From contig JANQJU010000010.1 of the NCBI GenBank assembly GCA_028281495.1, positions 186,001 to 250,000 of the forward strand: a DNA stretch of 64,000 nucleotides, read 5' to 3'. The notes beneath the pieces were generated by a model. That model searched no databases and was not told the DNA's origin. It saw only the letters and a program-made list of their open reading frames with translations. The number at the start of each line of letters is the position of its first letter. The stretch's first letter is position 1. A program made the position numbers and the translations under genes. Positions 34,495-43,587 of the stretch are shown here, piece by piece. Source of the DNA: SAR324 cluster bacterium (GTDB lineage Bacteria > SAR324 > NAC60-12).

Positions 34495-36000
34495 ATGAAC
34501 AGCTTGAGTAAAAATAACGATTCGATCCGGTCAACGCCTAACCTTGATCCGTTATTAGCGCCGTTATCACGAATGGAGTTACAGAATCTGATCCGATACG
34601 TCGTGATCCAGCAGCCCAAATCGAAAGATTCTTGGGAACGAGAACTCGCCTACTACCGAGAGCCGATTCATCCTACCAAGCAAGGTATGTATTGGGTTCC
34701 TGTGGACCCCACTCCGATTCGGGGTAAAGTGGTTCAGCTATTAGAAGCAGGCCAACACATGCCGAATATTGGCCAGGCTTTGGAATCGATTGGTGAGATC
34801 GTCCAACTCATGGAAGGGTTTTTAGAACGAGAAGATGCCCGGAATGCCATTGTTATTGTCGAAGCTATCACGCGGACTTACCTGGAACATTGGACCTTTT
34901 TGAATCGTGGCAATGGTGAGTGTTTTGCCTTTTTTCGGGTGTTGGATTTGGCATGGGCCGAAGCGCTGTTGAGCGCCGATCTTTCATTTGCCGAACAAAA
35001 AGAATGGTCCGAAAAATTTTATGAATGGTCCCGTCAATTAGATCAAGAATTCGTGGATTATCCATTTGCGGTCACCTTGCTAGCATTGCGCCAAGGTTGG
35101 GATGATCCCGCGTTGCAACGCGTCTTTGTTGGTGAGATATCAGCAATTGGTGCCTGGGATGATGAAGTGCCTCTGCATGCAGACGATTTGGCTCAAGTGC
35201 GATTGCGCGTGCTGAAGCGCCAGGGGCGTTATGAAGAATATATCAACTTCGCAATGGCGGAAGGGCAAACTAAAGAATTCTTAGTCATGTTGGTTCAGCA
35301 AGGATATCTGCGGCAGGCCGTCGATGAGGGTTTACAATGGATGTATTCGGCCGAACAGGCTCTGGCTTTGGCACAAGCTCTGTTGTCACATAATGCGAAA
35401 GAGGCAGCGATGCAAATTGTAAAACATGGACTCACCCTGAGAGAACCAGGACGTGCAGAGCTTGGGTACTGGGCAATGGAGAAAGCGGTCGAATGGGGAC
35501 AACGCAATTTGGCAATCAAAGCTGCGCTTTTTGCATTTCGTGCTCGACCGTCTTTGGACGCCTACAAGAAACTACAAATTTGGGTCGATGAGCGAGAATG
35601 GACAAAAACGCGTGAGGTTCTCTTAAGTTCGCTTTCGATTCACGGGGTACGTTTTGCAGATGGACAAATTGACGTGTACCTTTATGAAGACTTAGAAGGC
35701 GAGGCAGTGGAACTGGCAAATGGTCTGGGGTCTTTTGAGTTTCCCGTGATTGCCCAGGTGATGGAAGCTGTGCAAAAAACGCATTCGCATTGGGTAATCC
35801 AAAACGCTTGTTCACGTGCCAACAATATTCTGGAAAGTGCCCACTCTCACTACTACCCTCAAGCCATCCAGTGGCTACAAATTGCCCAACGGGTTTCTAA
35901 GGAAAAACACCTGATCCGAAAATGGAAATCCTACCATGCAGCACTGTTGCATCGGTATGGGCATCATCAAGAATTGCGGACCTTGTTGGAACACCTGTGA
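34495..36000 (+). CDS. Large cytoplasmic helical-repeat protein, unknown function
   Basis: The 501-residue protein has no export signal and is almost wholly helical, with Ala/Leu/Glu patterns like degenerate TPR or HEAT-type hairpins from about residue 240 on (for example GQTKEFLVMLVQQGYLRQAVDEG and ALSHNAKEAAMQIVKHGLT-like helices). I know no family for it. I placed the start at an ATG 55 bases after the previous stop; in-frame starts inside the previous gene exist but lack support. Its stop overlaps the GTG of the PrsW-like gene by four bases, a sign of coupled expression. Confidence 0.66.
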   Translation: MNSLSKNNDSIRSTPNLDPLLAPLSRMELQNLIRYVVIQQPKSKDSWERELAYYREPIHPTKQGMYWVPVDPTPIRGKVVQLLEAGQHMPNIGQALESIGEIVQLMEGFLEREDARNAIVIVEAITRTYLEHWTFLNRGNGECFAFFRVLDLAWAEALLSADLSFAEQKEWSEKFYEWSRQLDQEFVDYPFAVTLLALRQGWDDPALQRVFVGEISAIGAWDDEVPLHADDLAQVRLRVLKRQGRYEEYINFAMAEGQTKEFLVMLVQQGYLRQAVDEGLQWMYSAEQALALAQALLSHNAKEAAMQIVKHGLTLREPGRAELGYWAMEKAVEWGQRNLAIKAALFAFRARPSLDAYKKLQIWVDEREWTKTREVLLSSLSIHGVRFADGQIDVYLYEDLEGEAVELANGLGSFEFPVIAQVMEAVQKTHSHWVIQNACSRANNILESAHSHYYPQAIQWLQIAQRVSKEKHLIRKWKSYHAALLHRYGHHQELRTLLEHL

Positions 36001-36695
36001 ATTCAGAATGGGCTTTTTATGAAATCGTGTTGGTTGTGATTTTCGGTACAACCATCTGGTTGTTTCATATCGTAAGCCGCTATCGCCTCTACCGCATGGG
36101 GGCGGATCTCCTCCCTTTTATAGCAAGAGCCTTTTTTATCGGAGGCATGCTTTCTGTTCTTCTCGCTATTGCGGGGCAAAAATTGTTTTATGCTGTTTTG
36201 CTCCACAACAATATCTTCTTAGATTATCATTTTGTCTCTCATGCTTTAGCGGATGCGCTTTACACGGGGTTCGAAGAGGAAATTTGTAAGCTCCTCGTCA
36301 CCGTAATTGTAATGAAACCAAGCAAAAAATACCCCCGTTTGGTCAACAGCTATACGTATGCGATGTTGGTCTCTCTCGGTTTCCAGACCCTGGAAAACAT
36401 CAAGTATGGCTTTGAATTTGGGTTGACCGTATTTTTGATACGATCTTTTCTGCCCATGCATCTGTTGTTCAGCTCGATATGGGGACGTGGTTTGTATGTG
36501 ATGATGAATCGCTCAAACCATACGGTCGGAATTGCCCACCTTCTGTTTTATCTCTTGCTCGCCTCCTTGCTTCACGGGTTCTACGATTTTTTTCTTTTTA
36601 TAGAAGTAAGTCCGGAACGAGAAGTCTACCGATTATTTGTGCTGCCCTTTGTGTTTCTGTTTTACGTGCCGTTGTACAAATATATTGTGAAGTGA
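35997..36695 (+). CDS. PrsW-like intramembrane metalloprotease
   Basis: The 232-residue membrane protein shows the PrsW pattern: Glu-Glu in TGFEEEICKLL near residue 92, GFQTLENIKY, LPMHLLFSSIWG and the later His-x6-Asp-like LLHGFYDFF. PrsW proteases cut membrane anti-sigma factors in site-1 cleavage; relatives belong to the wider CPBP/PrsW superfamily. I chose the GTG that overlaps the previous stop (GTGA) over an ATG 75 bases upstream inside that gene. No sigma/anti-sigma pair is adjacent, so its substrate is unknown. Confidence 0.78.
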   Translation: MNSEWAFYEIVLVVIFGTTIWLFHIVSRYRLYRMGADLLPFIARAFFIGGMLSVLLAIAGQKLFYAVLLHNNIFLDYHFVSHALADALYTGFEEEICKLLVTVIVMKPSKKYPRLVNSYTYAMLVSLGFQTLENIKYGFEFGLTVFLIRSFLPMHLLFSSIWGRGLYVMMNRSNHTVGIAHLLFYLLLASLLHGFYDFFLFIEVSPEREVYRLFVLPFVFLFYVPLYKYIVK

Positions 36696-36728
36696 TTTCT
36701 TTTTGTTTTCTTTTTGTTTTCTTTTTGT
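36696..36728. repeat. Three exact 11-base tandem repeats after the PrsW-like gene
   Basis: TTTCTTTTTGT occurs three times in a row with no mismatch, starting at the base after the TGA stop. On the plus strand this gives a long pyrimidine/T-rich run without a hairpin before it. Confidence 0.9.
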
Positions 36729-36955
36729 TGTTTGTGTGGGTTCTATTCAGTGGACAACTGTGTTAATCTGCATGGTTTTCGGATTCAGTTGGGTAGTTTT
36801 TACTAAGTCTAACCAATCAACATAGGAAAATAAAAAATTTTAGTTTGGCTCCGGTGCTGCAATGTCCTTTGGATTCTATCTTCTCTGAAACATTTTGTCA
36901 GGTTGGCGGTAATCCTCAAAAATCGCAGAATCCTCAATCTGATAAAGAGGTGAAG

Positions 36956-37171
36956 ATGGATAAAACTGAACTGGTCGAAACCCTTCACCGTTTCCGTCAC
37001 AAGCTGTTTTTTTTGTATGTGACTGTAACGGATTGGTATGAAGTGACCCGGGGGCCAAGAATGGCCAATGGTTTATCTTTGCTCTTTGAGGAGTTGGAAG
37101 CAGAGATTGATCGCATTGAGCAAGAAGTGGTCAATCAAAGCGACCCACCTTCTCATGAGAGAGAATCGTAA
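36956..37171 (+). CDS. Small helical protein, unknown function
   Basis: The 71-residue protein begins MDKTELVETLHRFRHKLFF and ends in a Glu-rich helix (LLFEELEAEIDRIEQE). It has no membrane segment or known motif. AGAGGTG sits at good distance before the ATG; a longer in-frame form has no family support. It is convergent with the histidine kinase gene, 45 bases away. Confidence 0.55.
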   Translation: MDKTELVETLHRFRHKLFFLYVTVTDWYEVTRGPRMANGLSLLFEELEAEIDRIEQEVVNQSDPPSHERES

Positions 37172-37216
37172 CGTTTAGGCGCCATTTCCCGGGGTGTTGG
37201 GGAAGTGGCGTTCCAC

Positions 37217-38524
37217 CTAAGTATCACCTTGGGCGATGGGAAATGTCAGTTGGGCGGTGGCTCCCATTCCGGATCCTCTGGAGTGCAATCGGATTTCGCC
37301 TCCAATGGAGCGGAGGAAGTTGGCCGAGTCGTGCAGTCCGAAGCCCGACCCTCGATCCTTTGTGGAGAAGCCGAACTCGAACACATGCCGGAGCGTTTCC
37401 TCTGATGCTCCGGCCCCATTGTCCTGAATTGTCAAATTCAAGGTATCGGAGTCAATGAGGCTCACTTGGACATGAATCTCAGGCAATAGGGAGGCGTCCT
37501 GCTGAAGCTGTTGATCGATACTTTCTACTGAATTTTTAAACAAGTTCATCAGAACTTGGACAACCTTATTCTTATCCGTAGTGAATGCCTGAGGAATTGG
37601 CTCAAACTGAGTATGAAGTTGAATGTTACGTTTTTCAAATGCTGGCTGCATCATCCCTAAAACATCGGAAATGACTTCGGAAATGCGGAAGCTTTCTTGA
37701 AGCCCATGGAAGTTGGCATACTTTTGCTGAAGCGAGATAATGGAATTGATGTGTTGGAGTTGACTGTCTATGCCGGCCAAAGTTTCCCGCTCCTGACTCA
37801 CTTCGACTTTTAATTGCTCGATCAATTGATTGAGGAAGGGAAGCATTTGTTGCCCTTTGGGGTTTTCCTTTAAAAAATGTTCCAACTCGTCGGTTTGAGC
37901 ATGTTGATTCAACAAGCTGCAGGAACGTTCCAAGTAATCGAGCAGTTGTTCATGATGATGATCAGACAACAATTTATGCACATTCACGATGGCTGGTGTG
38001 ATGGCATTGCGGATATTGTGAAGCACACTCACCGCATTTTCAGCGATTCCTGCAAGATAGGCCTGATGTAAAGAAGCACGTTGTTTTTCTTGTAGTTCTG
38101 CTTCCATTTTCACTCGAAGTGAAATATCGCGAACGATACAAATCCAACCCCCTTCTTCAATTGTGGTGAGAGAAAGCTCTTGGGGAAAAGTGCTTCCATC
38201 TTTGTGAAGCCCGGTAGCTTTGCCGTGCCATCGCCCAGTTTTTAAAAACTCTGGAATCACTTCTTGATCGAATCGTCGTTGCTCTTTTTCAGGATACAGC
38301 ATCTGCCAATGGGACCCTAAGAGTTCTCCTGCACTTTCATAACCATATATTTGGACATGGGCATCGTTGACATAAACAAATTCTTGGTTTTGATTGAGTA
38401 CCGCCATGCCATCAATAGCGCTATTGATGGCATTGAGGAGAAAGTAAACTCCTTCAATGGCAGATTCCAAAGTGGCTTTTTCTTGACGTAACTTGTCACG
38501 GTTCACTTGAATTGGGGTGTCCAT
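37217..38524 (-). CDS. Soluble PAS-domain sensor histidine kinase
   Basis: The 435-residue kinase has no membrane segment. A PAS domain occupies about residues 28-140 (AINSAIDGMAVLNQNQEFVYVN). The phospho-acceptor region has VLHNIRNAITP rather than the usual His-Glu-x-Arg-Thr-Pro, a variant seen in kinases of the HNI-R-N-A type. The ATPase domain has an N box (NLFKNSVESID), a G1 box (DNGAGAS) and a G2 box (STKDRGSGFGLH). No response regulator is adjacent, so its partner is elsewhere. Nine bases (TATCGTTTT) are repeated with a 12-base period just before the start codon. Confidence 0.92.
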   Translation of the reverse strand: MDTPIQVNRDKLRQEKATLESAIEGVYFLLNAINSAIDGMAVLNQNQEFVYVNDAHVQIYGYESAGELLGSHWQMLYPEKEQRRFDQEVIPEFLKTGRWHGKATGLHKDGSTFPQELSLTTIEEGGWICIVRDISLRVKMEAELQEKQRASLHQAYLAGIAENAVSVLHNIRNAITPAIVNVHKLLSDHHHEQLLDYLERSCSLLNQHAQTDELEHFLKENPKGQQMLPFLNQLIEQLKVEVSQERETLAGIDSQLQHINSIISLQQKYANFHGLQESFRISEVISDVLGMMQPAFEKRNIQLHTQFEPIPQAFTTDKNKVVQVLMNLFKNSVESIDQQLQQDASLLPEIHVQVSLIDSDTLNLTIQDNGAGASEETLRHVFEFGFSTKDRGSGFGLHDSANFLRSIGGEIRLHSRGSGMGATAQLTFPIAQGDT

Positions 38525-38694
38525 TGGTATCGTTTTCGTTATCGTTTTGTGGGGGGCGTTTTCTTCAATTGACGCGCTTTGTTGGATTCGGTATCTGCAA
38601 AAAATTTAGATGATCGGTGAGGGGTATTGTTCCTGCATCCGCCCGAATTGTATAGAAAGGGGGGCGAAAGGGCCATACAAATTAGGAGTGTATT

Positions 38695-40239
38695 ATGTCA
38701 CAAACTGGCATTCAGAAAGATTCAGATCAGGTCATTCTAGAGCGTGAAGCTTATGGTCTCCGCGTGATCGTTTACGCCCGAATTTTGCTTCAGGCTCTAA
38801 TGATTCCTGGAGCCTTTCTGTCTTCAAATGGGTTGTTCGAGGTAATTGGCGTGACCCTTTTATGCAGTATTATTCTGGCTTTTTGCATTTATGCGTTGAT
38901 CCAAGTGAAACGCTTGAAGCAGTTAATGTTTATAGGAATCGCAGGTGTGTTCCTCGATGTTTTGTGGTTGGGGGCACTTTCCGTTGTGTGGTATATTTCA
39001 GTGGGTGGACCTTGGATTCCCGTGTCATTCTTGCTTAAAAATGACCTTCCCTTTGTTGCAATATTGATCATTCTTATCAACAGTTTGTCGTTTCGTCCGC
39101 TCTATCCGTTGTTGGCAGGAGGGGGCGTGCTCTTGGTTCATTTTACGATTGTGCTCTTTGCCATCTTTGATGATCGGACTTTGTATTCTGACAATTTATT
39201 GGAAGTTTTCATGGGACCGGCAATTTCTTTAGGATTGGAACTAAGCGGCCCCCCTTCCTTCATGGTCCTGTTTGCTGTTTTGTTGTGGTATCTCAACCGT
39301 TTAGGACGTAAAACCATTCACGAAGCCCGCCAACTGGAACAAGATAACTTGGGCATGACCCAAAAGATGCTGCACGTCGTAGAAGAAAACAATCGGACTT
39401 TAGAAAAACGAGTGGAAGCGCGCACCTCCGAATTGGAACGCCTTTCCAAGAAGTTGGCAAAATACCTATCCCCACAAGTTTACAATTCGATTTTTTCTGG
39501 GAAACAAGACGTTAAGCTGGAATCTTATCGAAAGAAGCTCACCGTATTTTTTTCAGATATCCAGGGTTTCACCGAAACCACCGATAGTATGGAATCGGAA
39601 TCGCTCACTGCCCTTCTCAATGATTATCTGAACGAAATGTCACAGATTGCTCTACGGTACGGCGGTACTATCGATAAGTACATGGGAGATGCCATCATGG
39701 TGTTTTTTGGCGATCCGGAAACTCGAGGCGAACGCGAAGATGCTCTCGCGTGCGTGTGCATGGCGCTCGCGATGCGTGAACGTATGAAAGCGTTGCGTCA
39801 AAAGTGGTATCGGCAAGGAGTGGCGATGCCGTTGCACATCCGAATGGGAATCAACACAGGGTATTGTACAGTGGGTAATTTCGGATCAGAAGATCGATTG
39901 GACTACACGATCATTGGGGGACAAGTCAATCTAGCGAGCCGTCTGGAATCGCATGCAGTCACCGATCAAATTCTCATTTCCCACGAAACCTTTGCATTGG
40001 TCAGGGAAAACGTCACCTGTGAAACCAAAGGTAGTATTAAAGTCAAAGGCATTTCTCACCCAATTCAAACCTATCAAGTGATCGATTCCCATGAAGGGGC
40101 ATTGGCTGATTCTCAAGTATTCAACGAGGAGACAGATGGATTTTCCATGGTTATGGATTTGGAAAAAATTTCGGAAACCGACCGAGAGAAAGTAAGGGAA
40201 ACCTTAGAACAAGCTCTCACCAAGATGGCCCAAAAATGA
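38695..40239 (+). CDS. Membrane-anchored class III adenylate cyclase
   Basis: The 514-residue protein has about six membrane segments in the first 210 residues, a coiled linker, and a class III cyclase domain at about 280-450. Catalytic residues are visible: metal-binding Asp in FFSDIQGFTE and in GDAIMVFFGD, adenine-selecting Lys in IDKYMGDA and Asp in DYTIIGG, and the Asn/Arg pair in NLASRLE. These point to ATP rather than GTP as substrate, so the product should be cAMP. AGGAG precedes the ATG. A cyclic-nucleotide-binding kinase encoded at 58899-60635 is a possible receiver. Confidence 0.94.
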   Translation: MSQTGIQKDSDQVILEREAYGLRVIVYARILLQALMIPGAFLSSNGLFEVIGVTLLCSIILAFCIYALIQVKRLKQLMFIGIAGVFLDVLWLGALSVVWYISVGGPWIPVSFLLKNDLPFVAILIILINSLSFRPLYPLLAGGGVLLVHFTIVLFAIFDDRTLYSDNLLEVFMGPAISLGLELSGPPSFMVLFAVLLWYLNRLGRKTIHEARQLEQDNLGMTQKMLHVVEENNRTLEKRVEARTSELERLSKKLAKYLSPQVYNSIFSGKQDVKLESYRKKLTVFFSDIQGFTETTDSMESESLTALLNDYLNEMSQIALRYGGTIDKYMGDAIMVFFGDPETRGEREDALACVCMALAMRERMKALRQKWYRQGVAMPLHIRMGINTGYCTVGNFGSEDRLDYTIIGGQVNLASRLESHAVTDQILISHETFALVRENVTCETKGSIKVKGISHPIQTYQVIDSHEGALADSQVFNEETDGFSMVMDLEKISETDREKVRETLEQALTKMAQK

Positions 40240-40263
40240 ATCAATCGAGGTCGAATAGAGTAT

Positions 40264-42441
40264 TCACTTCTGGCATCCATATACTTTGGCATTGGGATTT
40301 GGAAAGTCTTTCCGACGACAATGCAAAGCTGGATTCCTTTCAAAATGGCCCACTTTCAGCTTATGAAGACTTTGGTGACCTTGAATCGTCTTCAATTGGT
40401 TGTCGTCGACACGGAGGTCGGCCATGCTGCGTAGCCCGCTAAAATCCAATGATTTCAATTGATTTCCTCCTAGCCAAAGTGTGTGCAGATATTTCAGGTG
40501 GGGTACTCCCCGAATTTGGGTGAGCTTATTCCCACCTACCAGCAACATTTGCAACTCTTGGAGTTGGGTCACGTCAATAGAAGTCAGTTGGTTTTCACTC
40601 AAATTGAGCACCTGAGTATTGGCAAAAAATTTCAATTCTGGAACTTGTTGAATATGCATACCGATGCATTCGATACGATCTACCTGATAGGCAAGACGGT
40701 TTGTAATAGGATGGTCGTGCGCGAGTCCATCTTCTGGGCGCAAAGGAAACACAAAGCCCCGTAAACACCTCTCGAACGCCGTGTCGACAATACGAATCGC
40801 TCGCAACGGAACTTTATTGCTTGCTGACACATGCCACACTCGTAAAGGCTCGGTTTTCCAAGGTGGGTGAAGGGTTCCATCAAATTCTCGTATCAATTTC
40901 CAAGTTTTGGGTGGTTGAAAGCCCGATAAATTGGGAATGCAATCGTAACAACCGTAATAAGGGAGTCTTGGTCCACCAGTAATCACATAGCCTTGATTCA
41001 CTCGAAGAAAAGCTTGATGCCATTCTTCGGCAGTTTCGATGTTGTCCCAAACATGCCAACGCGGGAGAAACTCTCCTTGAAATCCAAGGCGTTGGAGTTT
41101 GTAGATGAAATAGCGATCTGCAAACAGTCGCACTTTTCCAAGATCCTTCACTTCGCGCACGATTTCTCGCAGTTCTCCAAAAGCTATCCTCGTGATTTGT
41201 GTGACGTCTACCGCCCAAGAAACCGAGAGCGCTAAATACCCGCCAAACAAGAGTGGAAATATAGCCATCCACACAACACGAAATCGCTTAAAAGGAAACC
41301 CAGTGTAACGGTAAGCAAAGAAAATAGACGAGAGTCCCAAGTCGGGCGGACGCGCCTGATTCAAACAAAACAACCTCAGCCGATTCCAAAAATAAGCTAG
41401 GAACAATACGGATGGGGGAATGAGGACCACTAGGTATCGAAAGATGCGTTGTGAATAAGCGTACCACACCCCGTCTTCAATACGATGCGGCATGAAGTTG
41501 ATACAACTGAATATCACGACCAGCCAACCGAAGCAGAGCAACGTTGGCTTCCAATTGTCTCGACGGATGAAAAGGAGGCATGCAGCGACGGCATAAAAAT
41601 GGAGACCGTGCAGCCATTCTCCGAAAACATACGGTCCAAACATCTGTTTCGGATAGGCCAGCAATTGAAACCGATCCCAAAGCAGTGACCACGTTTCTTT
41701 TTGGTAGACGTTAAAAAAGATCAAAGCATCATTGGTCAACCACCAACTTCCAGCGAATAGGACACAAAACGACAGTCCCAAAGTGAGCACAAATGCCCAG
41801 TAACGCACCGCAAACCAAAAGGAAAACCCATGCCGGAACAAAAAGCACAGCCCCAAAACAGGAAGGATGTAGATCCCTACCGGCTTATTCACAAATGAAA
41901 AAAATACAAACAAAGCAGACAGGATGAAGTAACGATGGCGAAATTCTTTCTGTGCACGCAAAAACCAATACACACTGAGCAACTGATATAATGAAAGATT
42001 GACGTCCGTTGAAATGAGTGTGGCATTGAGTACTTCGAAGGGATGAACAGCCATGAGGGCTACTGCAATTAACGCTGTACCCGTGTCAAAGAGCTCTTTG
42101 CCAATCAGGTACACCATCGCCATACAACCCAACGAGGAAAGTAAGATGGGAAGAATGAAGGTGAACTCACTGATACCAAACAGCTTCCATACTGCCCACT
42201 GAGGAATCCAGTATGAGAAGCGATGTTGATACATATTGTCAGATAAACGGAAGTTGCCTTGGAAGATCTCATGCACTGCTAAAAAGTAGCCGTGATCGTC
42301 TCCCAAGCCGTCTCCGGAAAACAAAAGAAGGCGTAGCCCCAACCCGATCAATATCAAAAGCAGAAGAGTCCATATAGGGTGGCTCAATGGAAAGCGGTGA
42401 AGCTTGACTAAACTTGCATTCTTGGCATGGTTTTTTGTCAT
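40264..42441 (-). CDS. GT39-like membrane glycosyltransferase fused to leucine-rich repeats
   Basis: The 725-residue protein has an N-terminal GT-C/family 39 portion (about 1-430, ten or so membrane segments). The first outer loop has GDGLGDDHGYFLAVHEIF, the acidic motif expected after membrane segment one of PMT/ArnT-like enzymes, and LISTDVNLSLYQLLSVYWF follows later. From about residue 605 to 700 there are four to five leucine-rich repeats (TQVLNLSENQLTSIDV, LQMLLVGGNKLTQIRG, LHTLWLGGNQLKSLDF), and a short Cys-containing tail ends the chain. The GT-C part would transfer sugar from a lipid carrier; the LRR part should lie outside and bind protein. I know no standard family with this join. 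Confidence 0.8.
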   Translation of the reverse strand: MTKNHAKNASLVKLHRFPLSHPIWTLLLLILIGLGLRLLLFSGDGLGDDHGYFLAVHEIFQGNFRLSDNMYQHRFSYWIPQWAVWKLFGISEFTFILPILLSSLGCMAMVYLIGKELFDTGTALIAVALMAVHPFEVLNATLISTDVNLSLYQLLSVYWFLRAQKEFRHRYFILSALFVFFSFVNKPVGIYILPVLGLCFLFRHGFSFWFAVRYWAFVLTLGLSFCVLFAGSWWLTNDALIFFNVYQKETWSLLWDRFQLLAYPKQMFGPYVFGEWLHGLHFYAVAACLLFIRRDNWKPTLLCFGWLVVIFSCINFMPHRIEDGVWYAYSQRIFRYLVVLIPPSVLFLAYFWNRLRLFCLNQARPPDLGLSSIFFAYRYTGFPFKRFRVVWMAIFPLLFGGYLALSVSWAVDVTQITRIAFGELREIVREVKDLGKVRLFADRYFIYKLQRLGFQGEFLPRWHVWDNIETAEEWHQAFLRVNQGYVITGGPRLPYYGCYDCIPNLSGFQPPKTWKLIREFDGTLHPPWKTEPLRVWHVSASNKVPLRAIRIVDTAFERCLRGFVFPLRPEDGLAHDHPITNRLAYQVDRIECIGMHIQQVPELKFFANTQVLNLSENQLTSIDVTQLQELQMLLVGGNKLTQIRGVPHLKYLHTLWLGGNQLKSLDFSGLRSMADLRVDDNQLKTIQGHQSLHKLKVGHFERNPALHCRRKDFPNPNAKVYGCQK

Positions 42442-42516
42442 GTTACTTGTTGCGATGGTAGGGCTGTTTTTTTGTCATCGTGTTGGATAGGGACTCTTTC
42501 GGTATAGTGGACTTTT

Positions 42517-43323
42517 ATGAAAAAAACGTTTCTTCTCCAACTTCCCATTTACTATTTGATTGTGGTGGTCGTTATGTATTTTTTGCAAGACCTGATGCTT
42601 TATCCTGCCTCCAAGATGTCGCAGGCAGAAACTGAAAAACAGGCAGAGCAGAATCAACTGCGTTTGTGGCCAAATGAAAAAAACTACCAAGGATTCCTTT
42701 CTGAAAATGTGCCTTCCGTCCCCAAAGGAACGATCTTGGTTTTTCATGGCAATGCAGGGACAGCATTAGATCGGATTCACTACGTACGCGCCTTGGAGCC
42801 TCTGGGATATCGCGTGATTTTGTTAGAATATCCGGGCTACGGAGCGCGCTCGGGGAAACCTTCAGAACAGGCTTTTGTGGAAGATTTGGTGGCTGCAACA
42901 AAGCAAGCCAGCGAGGAATTTGGTAAGCCATTGTTTTTCTTGGGGACTTCGTTGGGAGCTGGGGTCGCTAGCGCGACAATCGGTGAAGGTTCGGTAATCA
43001 TCGATGGGGTAGCTTTGATCACTCCATGGGATTCGCTCACAAATCTTGCACAATCGATGTATCCCTTTTTGCCAGTAAAATGGCTAATGCGCGATCAATA
43101 TGAAAGTACTACCCATTTGAGTCAATACAAAGGACCGATTGCAGTTGCAATAGCGGAACGAGATGAAATCGTCCCTGCTCGTTTTGGACACAAACTTTAT
43201 GACGCCTTGCCTCATCCTAAACGCTTGTGGGTCTTTCCCGGCGCTGCGCACAATAGCTGGCCTGCTCACCCTCAAGAACCATGGTGGAACGAGCTGATGC
43301 AGTTTTTGCATTCGAATAATTGA
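42517..43323 (+). CDS. Membrane-anchored alpha/beta hydrolase (BEM46/FrsA-like)
   Basis: The 268-residue protein starts with one hydrophobic segment (residues 7-24) that probably anchors it, then an alpha/beta hydrolase fold. The oxyanion-region motif is VFHGNAGT, the nucleophile elbow GTSLGAG near residue 147, the acid ERDEIVP and the base GAAHNSW near residue 250, so the triad is complete. Relatives are serine esterases or peptidases of uncertain substrate. It is divergent from the glycosyltransferase gene with 75 bases between starts. Confidence 0.88.
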   Translation: MKKTFLLQLPIYYLIVVVVMYFLQDLMLYPASKMSQAETEKQAEQNQLRLWPNEKNYQGFLSENVPSVPKGTILVFHGNAGTALDRIHYVRALEPLGYRVILLEYPGYGARSGKPSEQAFVEDLVAATKQASEEFGKPLFFLGTSLGAGVASATIGEGSVIIDGVALITPWDSLTNLAQSMYPFLPVKWLMRDQYESTTHLSQYKGPIAVAIAERDEIVPARFGHKLYDALPHPKRLWVFPGAAHNSWPAHPQEPWWNELMQFLHSNN

Positions 43324-43587
43324 GCCTTCACTCAATCTTATCCACGCGCTTTCGAACTTCCGAATCCGCGGAACAAATCTCTCGGTTGTTTTCAATTTCC
43401 ATAGTGATTCCCCACAAGTGTTGAAATTCCTCCTCCCTATACCTATGTCAGGGAAATACAGAAAAACCTACTTACCGCATCAACTTTGGTTTGTCACTAG
43501 TGCTTCAGCAGGCCTACCGGCCATGACATACGTCATAATCCAAACCAGAACTCACGGTAGGCTGCTTCGGGTTATAATTTATTATGT
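43324..43587. other. Intergenic region with a weak transposase-like fragment
   Basis: Between the convergent hydrolase and decarboxylase genes there is no convincing gene. A reading frame from about 43445 encodes YRKTYLPHQLWFVTSASAGLP, which faintly recalls the N-terminus of Y1 REP-associated transposases, but it lacks the catalytic His-x-His and Tyr motifs and soon runs antisense to the decarboxylase. At most it is a remnant. Confidence 0.3.

Noticed and set aside
36696..36728. T-rich 11-base repeats taken as a terminator
   Set aside because: There is a pyrimidine/T-rich run but no hairpin before it.
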